Assembly (NCBI GenBank): GCA_015680685.1
Contig: MNCI01035273.1
Span: forward strand, 134,350 to 198,349
Length of the DNA stretch: 64,000 bases
Origin: Gnetum montanum
Lineage: Eukaryota; Streptophyta; Gnetopsida; Gnetales; Gnetaceae
Direction: 5' to 3'
Within the stretch, counting starts at the first letter, position 1; every line of letters starts with the position of its first letter. The notes below the pieces were generated by a model, which was not told where the DNA came from, ran no database searches, and worked only from the letters and a program-made list of their open reading frames with translations. Shown here piece by piece: positions 24,623-35,962 of the stretch. The position numbers and the translations under genes were made by a program.

Positions 24623-25634
24623 AAAATAATAATTAATAATTAACTAAAATGTCAATATATAATAAATAATTTTGATTTTTCCTAAATATATGGCATGCTC
24701 CAAATTGAAAAATGATCCTTATAATGTCATAATACAAATGGCACATATAGTACTTTCATATGTATCATACTTTATTATTTACTCATAAAGATAAGTACAT
24801 GGCTCAAGTATCTAAAAAATGTACAAGGTTTGTATTTTACAAAAATACAAAATATACCAAATTTCTAAAAAATCCAAAATATTTTTAAAATAGCCAAAAT
24901 TCCAATAAAATTCTTACAAAATCATGTTTATATCAAGAGGTGATATGAAATAATCATAAAATATCTAAGAAAATAGTTGGAAAAGTTTCAACATAATCTA
25001 AAAAATCACCAAAAGATAGACAATGGTTTAAACACCATTAAAATACCAATTTTCATATAAAAACAATGCCAAATGACAAAAATTCTACAAAATCTTGGCA
25101 TAATAATTAAAATTGTGGAAAATATAATGAAAAATGAGAAAGCTAAAAGAAAGCATGTAGAATCCACAATAAAATAAGAGAGTGACATAAAAAGTAAGGA
25201 AAAATAAGCTTTCTTACAAAATCTACAACAAAATAGGGCAGCTACATAAAAGGAAAGTAAAATAATCTTTCTTACTTATGTTGGTAGGGCTTTCAAAATA
25301 TTTTTATGTTCTTTCTTTTTCTCAAGATGCCTAGGACAACCTTTTACTTCTCTTTGAATTATCACACTAAAACTTCTCTACAATAAAAAACAAGATGTAT
25401 TGAAGGCCACAATCTATTTATAAGTAAAAAAAATTATAAGCACTGCAATACTAGGGCTTGCTACATATTCATAAACAAAAGAAGTAGGGTGAAAATTGAC
25501 TTTAAAATGAAGAAACATGGTTTTAGTTTCAAAAAATAGAAGAAACCTAAAGATGCATGACGTAGCAAAAAAAACAAATGAAAACAAGGTGGTGGAAAAA
25601 ATGCATGCTTATATCTACATGTATTATGCATATA
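24623..25634. other. AT-rich spacer between elements A and B
   Basis: No gene, repeat pair or RNA is recognised. The stretch is very AT-rich with many short A-runs. It should be continuous with 3163-3530 on one side and 34238 onward on the other if elements A and B are removed. Confidence 0.5.
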
Positions 25635-25639
25635 TGATG

Positions 25640-25762
25640 GGACGCGATATCGCATTCGACGCGATATCGCATCCCCTGTGCTATCACGTACGTGATATCA
25701 TCTCTTCCCCTACGATATCGCGTACGTGATATCGCAGTGCACCATAATGTCTATAAATAGGA
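25640..25762 (+). promoter_or_regulatory. Element B U3 promoter: palindrome cluster plus TATA box
   Basis: GCGATATCGC, a perfect 10-bp palindrome, occurs twice (starting near 25643 and 25661). It is followed by TATCACGTACGTGATATC and then CGATATCGCGTACGTGATAT and CGCAG, all within about 85 bp upstream of CTATAAATAGG. The 3' LTR copy keeps only part of the cluster. Such a dense block of dyad symmetries looks like binding sites for a dimeric factor, or a methylation-sensitive CpG cluster; that reading is inference. Confidence 0.6.
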
Positions 25763-25999
25763 AGCGGCTCTCCCTTGTTTTGGCAATTAGGAGTTAGAAG
25801 TAGCGAAGCTCTGGCAGTTTGACCACTCCAAAGATAGTTTATTTTTCCCGTGTCTGCCCATAGTGTGGTGAATGTAATTGTATGGCATTCTTTATTCGAG
25901 TGTGACGTACTTGGACATGCACATGACCGACAATAAAGATCAAGATTACTTCATCATTGTAGTAGTCACTTTGTTTATTTAATTATTATAATGCGGACT

Positions 26000-26313
26000 G
26001 AGTACGACTTGATTATGAGCATCTTCATGTGACTACTTGGTAACCCAGTGGCATACCTAGGATCTACGCTTGGTAATCCCAGTGGTAGTCATGCACCAAG
26101 ATGTATACAATTAGTCAAGGAATCAGTTGCTCATCACACTTAGGCTAGTAATGCAGAATGAGTACGACTTGATTACGAGCATTGAAGTGTGACTACTTGG
26201 TAGCCCAGTGGCGTACCTAGGATCTGTGCTTGGTAATCCCAGTGGTAGTCATGCACAAGGTCCAAGATGTGTACGGTTGATCAAGAAATCAGTTGCTCAT
26301 CGCACTTAGGCTA
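26000..26313 (+). repeat. 160-bp tandem duplication inside the B LTR
   Basis: Two units start at GAGTACGACTTGATTA (26000 and 26160). Each contains CTTGGTAACCCAGTGG or CTTGGTAGCCCAGTGG followed by CTTGGTAATCCCAGTGG. The 3' LTR has the same pair at 33639 and 33799 with the same period, so the duplication predates insertion. The TTGGTAA-CCCAGT block also occurs in the LTRs of elements A and C. Confidence 0.85.
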
Positions 26314-26593
26314 GATTAGATTTCCTTACCCTTTTCCTCCTAGCTTAGCTTAGTTAATATTATTTTCCACTGCCTTCAGGAGTAGCATTAGAATTAGGAA
26401 ACACATCATACACCTCATCTAGACTAAGCCATATGTGACAAATACAATACTAGTCCAGGTGGGAAGACAACGAACTATGACCTAAGGATAACTGTCTAGG
26501 TACCACAACTAGTCTATCTGCGGAGTTTGACTAGATCGTGCATGCTACGCTCATTTCATATGGTTGAGTGTAGGGGTACCTCGCCACTCATCA

Positions 26594-26612
26594 TTGGCGT
26601 CGTTGCCGGGGA
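26594..26612 (+). other. Element B primer-binding site
   Basis: TTGGCGTCGTTGCCGGGGA directly follows the 5' LTR. It is one base from the TGGCGCCGTTGCCGGGGA primer site of many plant Athila/Tat elements, usually assigned to tRNA-Asp. Confidence 0.85.
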
Positions 26613-26724
26613 TGGTGCTAGTTATCTAGATTAGTTATATCATACAAGGTCGTTGTAAAGAACTTAACGATATATCTCTTAAAAAGAAGTAATTATAAAA
26701 AGTCACATAAATTCACACACAACA

Positions 26725-28653
26725 ATGCCTCTCCTACAAGACAATAATAACGCCACACTTAGTGAGGAAGTTCATTGGAGAACCAACGAACTATATGACA
26801 ATGAAGATTGGAGTATACATCCCTAAGTGAGAGTTTCTTACGAACATGAACAAAAACAACGTCATCCCAACACACAAATGCATAACTTACAAGATGACGA
26901 TGAACCCCCACTGGCCACTACAAGCTTAATGCAAATACAAGAGGCTGTTTGAATCTCACGTAAGCATCGTAAAGAGAGCCGTCTACCCAGGCTTGATTTA
27001 AACAACTTTCCCAGATTTTCAGGAGGCTATGACTTATATCCTCATCAACATTTATTAGCCTTCTACAATGCCTGCACATGGAATAACATTGATAATGGGT
27101 GGTAAAAACTTAAGCTCTTTCCCATGACACTCATTGACCAAGCAAAAGTATGGTATAGATCGTTAAAACCAAATTCAATACAACGCTAGTCAACAATGGT
27201 AGAAGTTTTTAACGAAAAATATCAAACCTACGCAAGAGTGTCAGCCTTGAGGAAACAAATCCAAGGATGGAAACAAGCACAACATGAACCCATGGACATG
27301 GCCTTAGAAAGATACTATGCATTGTTAAACAACTGTCCATGCCATGGGTTTTCCAAGGAAAGGCTAATGTACCATATCATTGATGGGCTACGTAATAAAA
27401 CAAGAGAGACCTTAGGAACGTATGCCCAAGGTCAACTATACCAACTATAAACCCATCAAATCCAAGAGCTTATTCAAAGAATAGAAAAATATGAAGGAGA
27501 AATAGCTAGATGGGAGAGTGTTGAAAAACATCAATGGGACCAAAATCTCAACTTAGCAAAGGTCCATGATCATGACAAGGAGAGATCAAAAAATCTCAAG
27601 GTGGAAACATCATCTTTGCCAATACAACAATCATTAGAAGAAGTCGAGTCAAAGATCAATAAGATGTTGGACTGGATATATCACAAGTGTGGAGAATGTG
27701 TCAACATCATTGGAGAACCCAAGAAACAGGACGAAATAGTAGACAATCGGAAAGAAGGGATAACGAAAATAAGAGCTCAACTACCAATCATATGTATGAA
27801 TGCAACATATGCCTGTACGATCACCCCAAGGGCCAATGTCCAATATTGTTGCTTTTATATGAGCATTGGGGAAAAGCATTACATCCAGAGTTTGTACAGA
27901 GATCCTGTGTTCGACCACAATGGCAACAATCCCAGTCGTGGGGGAGGCACCCTTAGACTGGGAAAATCATGTTCAACATCATGTTTCTCCATTTTGGCCA
28001 ACATACTCTATCTCACCACAATACCATTCTCCTCAATACTATTAGACCATACCTCCAACACAACCACCTTATGCACCTTACATTCCTCCTAACTTTCAAC
28101 ATTCTCATCCTTTCCCTCCTTCCACAGTGCCACCAACTGTTCCTAAGGTGTTTGTGCCATAGCAATAACCCATGAACAACACTTGTGCTACTGCTATTAA
28201 TAGCAGTGAAAAGCCTCCTCAACAACAAAAGTGTCCTTTCTTTAAACACAGCTATAAGAAGGGACAACACAATTCCGAGGCCGCTGCATATTCTAACCTA
28301 GCACAAGTCCCACATTGTGGTGCACCCTTACCTTCGAACCCAATGCCTCATGTAACTTCATCAGGGCCACCATCAAACACTCCAACAACCATGGGAGGCA
28401 TCGACCTAATCCTTGCATACCATCTAACGGTCCCAAACATCATAGTGGGTCAACTCATTATCCAGGAACTACATCGTATAAATTTCCCCACTATGCGTAT
28501 TATAACCAAGTGTGTGAACCCTAATGGGGTAAGTATGGACCAGCCCCAATATTTCCAACATGCAAGGATACTTATCTTTCATTTATTAATCCTTGCCATA
28601 CTCAACCAATTAGTTATGGGGGATATCCCCCATTTCAATAACAAGCAGGGTTA
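26725..28653 (+). pseudogene. Element B gag
   Basis: The start ATG at 26725 gives MPLLQDNNNATLSEE. The capsid region reads DLNNFPRFSGGYDLYPHQHL, PMTLIDQAKVWYRSLKP, FNEKYQTYARVSALRKQIQG and IIDGLRNKTRETLGTYAQG (about 26990-27440). A zinc knuckle, CNICLYDHPKGQC (C-x2-C-x3-H-x4-C), lies near 27803-27841. A Pro/Gln-rich tail follows. Stops interrupt the frame (after SIHP, GW, SIQR and others), and frameshifts occur near 27690 and before 28170. It is homologous to the gags of A and C. Packaging of the element's RNA would be its role if intact. Confidence 0.85.
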
Positions 28654-29844
28654 ATAAATATTTTTCATTTTCTTTAATTTTACAACTTTTTGTTTTCCAT
28701 TTTTTCATTTTTCAACTTTTTGTTTTATCTTTTTATCTTTTTATCTATTTTTGTTTGTTTGTATTTTTCCATTTTTGTAAGTAATCTCATCTATGAATAA
28801 AACACTCATGTGGATCATTGGTTGAGGTGTGTTTTATGTTATTAAGTCATGAGTNNNNNNNNNNNNNNNNNNNNNNNNNNNNNNNNNNNNNNNNNNNNNN
28901 NNNNNNNNNNNNNNNNNNNNNNNNNNNNNNNNNNNNNNNNNNNNNNNNNNNNNNNNNNNNNNNNNNNNNNNNNNNNNNNNNNNNNNNNNNNNNNNNNNNN
29001 NNNNNNNNNNNNNNNNNNNNNNNNNNNNNNNNNNNNNNNNNNNNNNNNNNNNNNNAAAAAAAAGAAAAAAAAACAAAGTGCCATCAAACAAAAATTACTC
29101 CTCCCTTGCATAAAACGTCAAGTGATCATATGCCTTGTTGTTATGGTACTCTCATGGTCACTCATCATGGGATGAAACAATGCGATGTCACTGATTAGAA
29201 GGATGTACTTGGTCTTGATCTTGGAACGATGGGTCAATGACACATTAATTATGCTTTACACGCAGGATTCACTGTGCCTTTAGTTAGTCACCTCATGTCC
29301 CAATCTCTTCGATCCCTTCTCTACTTCGTCTCATCTCACTGTTCATGTAATTGTAGCTCGTGTCCCGTGTAGCATAGAATTTTCATCTCATTCTGGTGAT
29401 ATTTACATGTGTGTGTTTTGTGGAGTTAGTGTGGATTACATTTAACCCTTCTAGTACCCACAGACACTTTAAGTGTGGTTACACAAGGGCATTCTAGGTT
29501 GAAACCTGCTTTGGGGAGGATCCACTTGTGTAATCTTTCGTAATCTTCACTAATTCTCTCGCTCACACACACAATTTCTTACCCTCAACTTAATTTTTCA
29601 TAATTCTCTTTCCCTAATATTATCCCTCTATAATTTCTACGTTCCAATGTACCATTACATTCCCTTTTTTCGTAACCGGCAAATTTTTAATTGCTAAATT
29701 TCACATCATTATCATTAAGAGTGCCTCTCAAATCAATGATATTACCCTAGAACATCTTAATACTTACCAATTTCCTCAATATTTAACATTAATTTCAAGA
29801 AAAATCATTAAAAATTTGGTATTTTCATGTGTCTCACATTAGTA
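28654..29844. other. Non-coding tract of element B with a 201-n gap
   Basis: T-rich DNA to 28854, undetermined bases 28855-29055, then an A-run. Near 29490-29545 lies CTTTGGGGAGGATCCACTTG, which recurs inside element C at about 44480-44510 in the equivalent place. No pol motif is present in the readable part. Confidence 0.8.
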
Positions 29845-29885
29845 AGGACGAGATATCGCGTCCTATTTTCCTATAAATAGGAACC
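29845..29885 (+). promoter_or_regulatory. Putative internal promoter of element B, upstream of ORF2
   Basis: GACGAGATATCGCGTCC is followed after a few bases by CCTATAAATAGGAA (near 29869-29882). The element's own U3 has CGATATCGCGTACG and CTATAAATAGGAAGCGG, so both the palindromic motif and the TATA context are shared although this site is about 4 kb inside the element. The ORF2 start codon is about 475 bp downstream. Elements A and C show the same layout. Confidence 0.6.
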
Positions 29886-30318
29886 CCCACCGCAACACTT
29901 AGCATCATTTTTCCATTCATGCAGGAGGAGTTTTTGAAATTTTTCTCTGCAACTTGTGATTGTGTGACCCTTGCTTTTTCACTTATATCTCGCGCACTAG
30001 TGCTCCAATTTTAATTCCGTTTGAACCTGCTTGAACCCGGAGCGTTCAGTTTAGTCATGGGGGAGAGACACTTGCCGAAAAGTGCCTAAATTTTTTGAAA
30101 TTTCCCATTGCCCAAAGGACATCAGTTAGGGTAATTAACTTAACACTTAGACTAATTGTGCCAAAAATCATATGACCTTAAGTATACCAGGAGATTAAAA
30201 ATGGAAACCACCTAAGTCATAAGACCCATTATTATAATTTTTGGGCATGATCACACGTTATAACATAAGATCTTTAATTAAGGCAAGCAGTAAGGTATAA
30301 CTTGACCTTAAAAACAAC

Positions 30319-30348
30319 CTTACTAACACTTGACCTGTGTGATTGCAG
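30319..30348 (+). promoter_or_regulatory. Putative branch point and 3' splice site before ORF2
   Basis: TACTAAC, the ideal branch-point sequence, lies near 30321-30327, about 20 bp before TGTGATTGCAG, which ends at 30348. The ORF2 ATGG follows without a gap. Element C has TTGATTGTAG|ATGG and element A has TGTGATCGTAG|ATGG. This suggests a leader intron between the internal promoter and ORF2; no convincing 5' splice site was fixed by eye. Confidence 0.5.
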
Positions 30349-33138
30349 ATGGCCCCGAAACATGCACAACAGGAGGGTCATGTTCAAGGTGGAGCGAAAC
30401 AACCCTGGAGAGGTGGAACACACGGTCCTGTCAGACAACATGCAGAACAAGAGGTGCAATCATTCAACATCCATCAAAATGAACCTCCTACCAGACAGTC
30501 TGAGCAGGCAAAAGGAGGAGTTGCTGCTGCACCTGAACCGAGACAACAACTCACGTTGCCCCTGGAATGTGTTCAGGCTATTCATGAGAAGTCCACATTC
30601 ACTGTAGTGATTGTGGAGTTAAACTTTGAATCTTTTGTAGATTTTGCTCCTAAGGCTGTTAGGGATCACCTCAAAGGGTCTCCCTTATGCCCTGTCCTCT
30701 CTGAAAGCGGTGCCTGGTACTTAGGAGAAACGTACCAGTTTTGGCACAATAGGGAACAAGGCACCACGGTTAACATTTGTGGTGTAACAGTTGATTTCTT
30801 TGCACAAGCTATTTTGGAAGTGTTAAACCTTCTGAATTCAGGGCCTCATATTACTTGGTTATCTACCCAATCAAAGCCTGATGTGTGAAAGGATTGGTTA
30901 GAAAAGGCTTATGGCAGAGATAAAGCTTTTGGTGAGCTGACGACGGAAGAGCGAGTTTATTTTAAAATCAGAACCTATCACCTCTTCCCCACAAAAGGAT
31001 TGAAAAGAATATCCATGTATGTGGTAAGGGGATGTGCAGTGTTGATGGGAAAGGTTAACACTAACCTTCCCCATCTATATTTGACGGAGATCCTAAGGCG
31101 ATTTGAAGAACGGAAGTCAGGGAAGATGGCGTTGCCTTTTCCCTACCTTATTAGAAAACTGTGCCAGTGGGCTGGTATTCAAGGATACACAAATGATGTC
31201 CTTTGAAAAGCCTAGAATGCTTCTTATGCTGAATTATTAAAGGCGCCAGCTCCAAGAAAGAGCATTGGTGAAGAGCTAAGACCCAAAGAAGAAGAAGAAC
31301 AAATGACTAGACCACTTGCAACTCAACTTGCAGGACCCAACCAACCTCTAGCCACGGGTCCTACCCAACAATGAGAAGTAGGGCCTGGCACAAGCCAGGA
31401 TCAGTTGCCGCCACCGCAAGACTATAGACCGTCGATGAGCCATCTTAGGGCCATCGCTGAGACGGTTAGTTGGGAAAGTTGTGATGACACAAACCTCTTC
31501 CGTGTCATCGATGATGCCGATCAGTCTACTATTTTGTTAGATTGCACAAGAGGCGAATTATCCATTCAAACATGAGGAGGGGAAAGCAGATGGTCACAAC
31601 AGACCTCTGGAAATGCAGCATCTTTTCAGGTGCAGTTAGAGACTGGTGAAGGGGCCACTGTAGTGGTGATGCAATACTAGAATGCTGTGGGAGCTACTAA
31701 AGTGATCGCTGACCACATCAAATAATCCGTTAATGTACCTGTTGTGCCACCGGCAAATCTCTCAGGAGCACGGGATGCTCAAACTCTTGCCGAGACCTCA
31801 ATGACTCCTGCGGAACATGAGGATGCGCTAGATCGATTGCTACAAACAGGACAAGTTCTAACATCCTTATTTAACATCCCTCATGATGTAACAACAATTC
31901 AATCAAACCTCATTTCTACGAAGGGGAAGCTAGTCATATCCAAAGTAAGAGCCGAGCATGCGGAAGCTGAAGTGTAGAAACTACAAGAGTAGCTCGTAGC
32001 CTTACAAACAGCACAGCAGGATCCTCTACAATTTATGCTCATAGACCAGCTGGATAACTTTAGAACCAAGCAATTAACAAAGCTAATTGCAGAGAATAAG
32101 AAGGTGGCAGAAGAAAAGAAGATGGCCACTTGGGATGCCTCTGTAGCACAAGCACAAACTCATGCGCATCTTAAGGCACTTAAGGCCTTAGAAGAAGAGA
32201 ATAAGCAGTTGGTTGCAGATAACCTTCGGCTGATCTCTATGGAGAAACAGAAGAATGTTCTCGATGAAAATTTTCATCAATTACAAGAACAATTTATCCA
32301 GGTCAACCGAGATGTGAGCCATTTAGCCAGAGAAAATAGAACCCTCTCAATGGAGGAGGTACGCGCTATTCGCCAAAAATTAGCCATCGAAATAAGTGCG
32401 TGGCAGAATGAGGCTAAACAACACGAGAAGCTGAAGGAGCACTTCCGTGATTAGGTGGGGATGTACAAACAAATCCTAGAGAAGGAGATCCATATGGCCA
32501 AGGCTCAAATCAACAACATCAGTGCTCAGCACACTGATTGGAGGGCCATATTAGACACTTACGCCTTCACCCACCAAGCGGAAGTTAAAAATCAGGACTT
32601 GCAGATCCAAGACTTAACAGAGTACATGGAGTTGGCAAATCTCAAGTATGCCAATCTCGCCATGTTAACAGCAGGGCACCTGAGATCAGAGCTCGAGTAG
32701 CAGGTAGCTTCTACCCACATCAAATATGAAGCAAAATTTGTAGAGCGCAAGAAGCTGGCTGAGAAACTAGAGGTCACAAATTCTGAACTTACGGTGGTAA
32801 AAGAAAGCTACCAAGGCTAGAAAGATGTTGCAATTGACTTGGCTCAATGGCTAACAGACCTTCATGAATACAAAGATAAAGCCAGAGCCTATGAAGAGGA
32901 ATGATGGATGTTCGTGGTGTGGTACGTCAAAGCCAACCAGATGTTCCCGCAACTACCCTATCCGTGGGAGGTGCCAACTCCATCAAACATTGGAACACTC
33001 GCATGGATGGCATAAGATCCTCAGACCGAGGAGGAGAAGCTCTAGGCCATTCTTTAGCGTCTTCAACCTTCAAAACCTGGAGCATAAGACAAAGGGAAGG
33101 CACCAATGGAGGAGCCACCACCACCAGGAACTACATGA
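30349..33138 (+). pseudogene. Element B ORF2, 930-codon accessory protein with coiled coil
   Basis: One frame from MAPKHAQQEGH at 30349 to the stop at 33138, with no frameshift but 16 in-frame stops (8 TAG, 5 TGA, 3 TAA). The N-terminal third contains ELNFESFVDFAPKAV, WYLGETYQFWHNR, TTEERVYFKIRTYHLFPTKG and LPFPYLIRKLCQWAGIQGYT. A Q/P-rich linker with DYRPSMSHL follows. From about residue 500 a long heptad-rich coiled coil runs (for example LKALEEENKQLVADNLRLIS) to a C-terminal WEVPTPSN and EEPPPP tail. There is no signal peptide, membrane segment or catalytic motif. It sits where Athila elements carry an env-like gene but does not look like one. It may be related to the plant 'putative transposon protein' domain (LPFP-x-LI-x2-LC-x2-AG). 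Confidence 0.8.
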
Positions 33139-33312
33139 GTTCCACATTTTTGTAGTTATAGTTGTATATATTTTGTGTGTTGTGTTTTCTTTCCACACTG
33201 CAGTTTCATTTCATTTTTTTCAGTTAATAATCCCATACCTAACCACTATGTAATCAATAGAGCTTGTTCTCTTTATAACTTGACGAAGATTTTTTATTCA
33301 GTCGTGGGGGTA

Positions 33313-34232
33313 TGATGGGATGCGATATTACGTTCAACGCGTATGCGATATTGCATCTTCCCCTGCGATATCGCAGTGTGCTGCAATGTATATAAATAAG
33401 AAGCGACTCTCCCTTGTTTTAACAATTAGGAGTTAGAAGTAGCGAAGCTCTGGCAGTTTGGCCACTCCAGAGATAGTTTATTTTTCTCGTGTCTGCCCGC
33501 AGTGTGGTGAATGTAATTGTATAGCATTCTTTATTCGAGTGTGACGTACTTGGACACACACATGACTGGCAATAAAGATTGAGATTACTTCATCATTGCA
33601 GCAGTCACTTTGTTTATTTAATTGTTATAATGCTGAATGAGTATGACTTGATTACGAGCATCTTCATGTGACTACTTGGTAACCCAATGGCGTACCTAGG
33701 ATCTACGCTTGGTAATCCCAGTGGTATTCATGCACCAAGATGTGTACGGTTAGTCAAGGAATCGGTTGCTCATCGCACTTAGGCTAGTAACATGGAACAA
33801 GTACAACTTGATTACGAGCATTGAAGTGTGACTATTTGGTAGCTCAGTGGCGTACCTAGGATCTGCGCTTGGTAATCCCAATGGTAGTCATGCATAAGGT
33901 CCAAGATATGTACGGTTGATCAAGGAATTAGTTGCTCATCGCAGTTAGGCTAGATTAGATTTCCTTACCCTTTTCCTCCTAGCTTAGCTTAGTTAATATT
34001 ATTTTCCATTGCCTACAGGAGTAGCATTAGAATTAGGAAACACATCATACACCTCATCTAGACTAAACCATACATGAAAAATACAATACTAGTCCAGGTG
34101 GAAAGATAGCGAATTGCTACCTAAGGATAACTGTCTAGGTGCCACAACTAGTCCATCTGCGGAGTTCAACCGGATGGTGCGTGCTACGCTCATTTCGTAT
34201 GGTTGAGTGTAGGGGTACCTCGCCACTCATCA
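33313..34232 (+). repeat. Element B 3' LTR
   Basis: 920-bp copy of 25635-26593. It is shorter at the U3 palindrome cluster, where part of the repeated motif is missing. It ends ACTCATCA followed by target duplication ATATA. Confidence 0.93.
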
Positions 34233-34237
34233 ATATA

Positions 34238-35262
34238 GCATATACATATATGCTTTGAACTGTCTTGACATGAAATTTTCCTCTCTTTCAAAATAAAATT
34301 TTGATTTCACTTTTATTCTTTTTCTTATTTTTAATTTTATAAGTCGTTTCTCATTTTTTTTTCTCTAACTAATTCTCTTAGTGTTCAAACATGCATAATA
34401 GCCATATATAGATTCCAAATAAAATTCTATTTGAACCTATAGAATTCCTATAAAGTATTCTACCTAATTGTATGTTGAAATCTTATCTAAACTTTACTTA
34501 TCACAGTTACACAGCTCAAATGCTGAAACTTTTATGGTATTTTTAGCAAACTAAAAATGTGATGTCTTGAGAATCATAACTTAGATTCTAGTTAACCAAG
34601 GATCAAAACTAATGTTTTTGAACATCTTGGACACATCAGTAAGGTCATATTCTAAGATACTTAACAAAACTAATTTATGCAATATTGAATTATAATTAAA
34701 ATGAGCCCCAAATTCTAATTTAAAGACAAAAGGTAATAAGGAAAATGATCGAGGTAGGATTAGAGTCCAAAATTTCTCCATGAACAAAATATTATATAAT
34801 CACATGTACATAATAAAAATAAAAGATGCATAAGTAGATGTACATAATAAAGATTGAATATATTCTAGCTTAGTTATATATTTAATATATATACCTATAA
34901 TTTGACCAATAGAATCTTGCAAAAGCGAAGTTAAGGGATAAGATGATAGGCATGGATGGACATAGCATATGAAGTTTGAGATCTAATGACAATCATTAAA
35001 GTTTAGTTCATCTATTGTATTAAAAATTATCAAAGTTTCCATTTTAGCAAATTCTATAACCATTTTGGTTAGATCACTATGATTGCATGATGAGAAAGAT
35101 AAATAATTCCAAATTTGGTACTAAATAGTGTGCTATAAAATATTTTGAATTTTTATGGATTGTTGTTTCTATAGATACTCTTATGCCCTTCCAGATTTTA
35201 TTCCTTATCCATTGCAATAAGAAGACATGAACATAGAAGTCATAGATTTCTTAGAGCAAATA
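34238..35262. other. AT-rich spacer right of element B
   Basis: No coding or repeat structure is recognised. A minus-strand frame at 34581-34787 has no recognisable domain and is ignored. Confidence 0.4.
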
Positions 35263-35266
35263 TGCT

Positions 35267-35490
35267 AGTGTTATGGATGAAATATTATTTAGTATGTAGG
35301 CTCTTCTTAGAATGTTACGAAGGAAATATTATTTAGTGTTATCAATAAGCTCTCCCTCTAGTGTTATGAACGGAATATTATTTAGCATTATCGATAAGCT
35401 TCCCTATAGCATTATGGATGAAATATTATTTAGAATTACTAATAAGCTTCTATGAAGTGTTATGGATGAAATATTATTTAGTGTTACTAA
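35267..35490 (+). repeat. Degenerate tandem repeat, about 48-bp unit
   Basis: About four and a half copies of a unit with the core GTTATGGATGAAATATTATT and TAGTGTTA. Unit starts are near 35267, 35309, 35359, 35408 and 35456 (spacings 42-50). Immediately after it is a two-copy repeat of about 31 bp around ATGRWTGGTAGTTGGCYTCT (35490-35555). Confidence 0.8.
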
Positions 35491-35962
35491 TCTATGATTG
35501 GTAGTTGGCTTCTTGGCTAAAACTATGAATGGTAGTTGGCCTCTTGGCCAAAATAATTGAATGTACATAAAGAATAAAACATGCATAGCCAAATACTTGT
35601 AAAGGTATGATAATTGACAAAAAGAAAAAATTCCAAGGGTAGCTGTATTTCAACATTTAATCATAAATATTTAAAAGATCTATGAGTAAGCTCTAATAGT
35701 AGTAAAGAAAAGGATACAAAACTTTAACAAAATACCCTAGCAATCAGACTATGTTCATTTATGTAAGAAACTAACAACAACAATAACAATAATAGTAATA
35801 ACAATAATGATGATAATATAATTCTATAATTTAACCAAGAAAATTAGAGTTAATCTAATTGAAATTCATCTAACTACATTAAAGAATTAATCACATGCAT
35901 TAAATTAAATAATTAAACTTATACAAATTTTTAGGTTGTGACAGTAGAAGAACCTATGATTG

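Larger units (their letters stand above)
25635..26593 (+). repeat. Element B 5' LTR
   Basis: 959 bp, paired with 33313-34232. U3 carries a cluster of GATATC-centred palindromes (see separate entry) and then a TATA box, CTATAAATAGG, near 25752. The downstream half holds a 160-bp tandem duplication with unit starts at 26000 and 26160. It ends exactly at the primer site. Confidence 0.93.
25635..34232 (+). mobile_element. Element B: non-autonomous Ty3-type element with gag and ORF2 but no pol
   Basis: The LTRs at 25635-26593 and 33313-34232 begin TGATGGGA and end ACTCATCA. The element is flanked by a perfect 5-bp duplication ATATA (25630-25634 and 34233-34237). In order: 5' LTR, tRNA-Asp-type primer site, gag, a non-coding tract with a 201-base gap, internal promoter, ORF2 of 930 codons, polypurine tract (GTCGTGGGGGTA, 33301-33312), 3' LTR. 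No protease, RT, RNase H or integrase motif is visible; the 201-n gap is too small to hide them if its size is real. A 175-bp LTR sample differs at about 13 positions. It would have needed a partner such as an intact A-type element for movement. Confidence 0.92.

Noticed and set aside
28818-29198. Open frames across the 201-n gap
   Set aside because: Same reason; the readable flanks are low-complexity.
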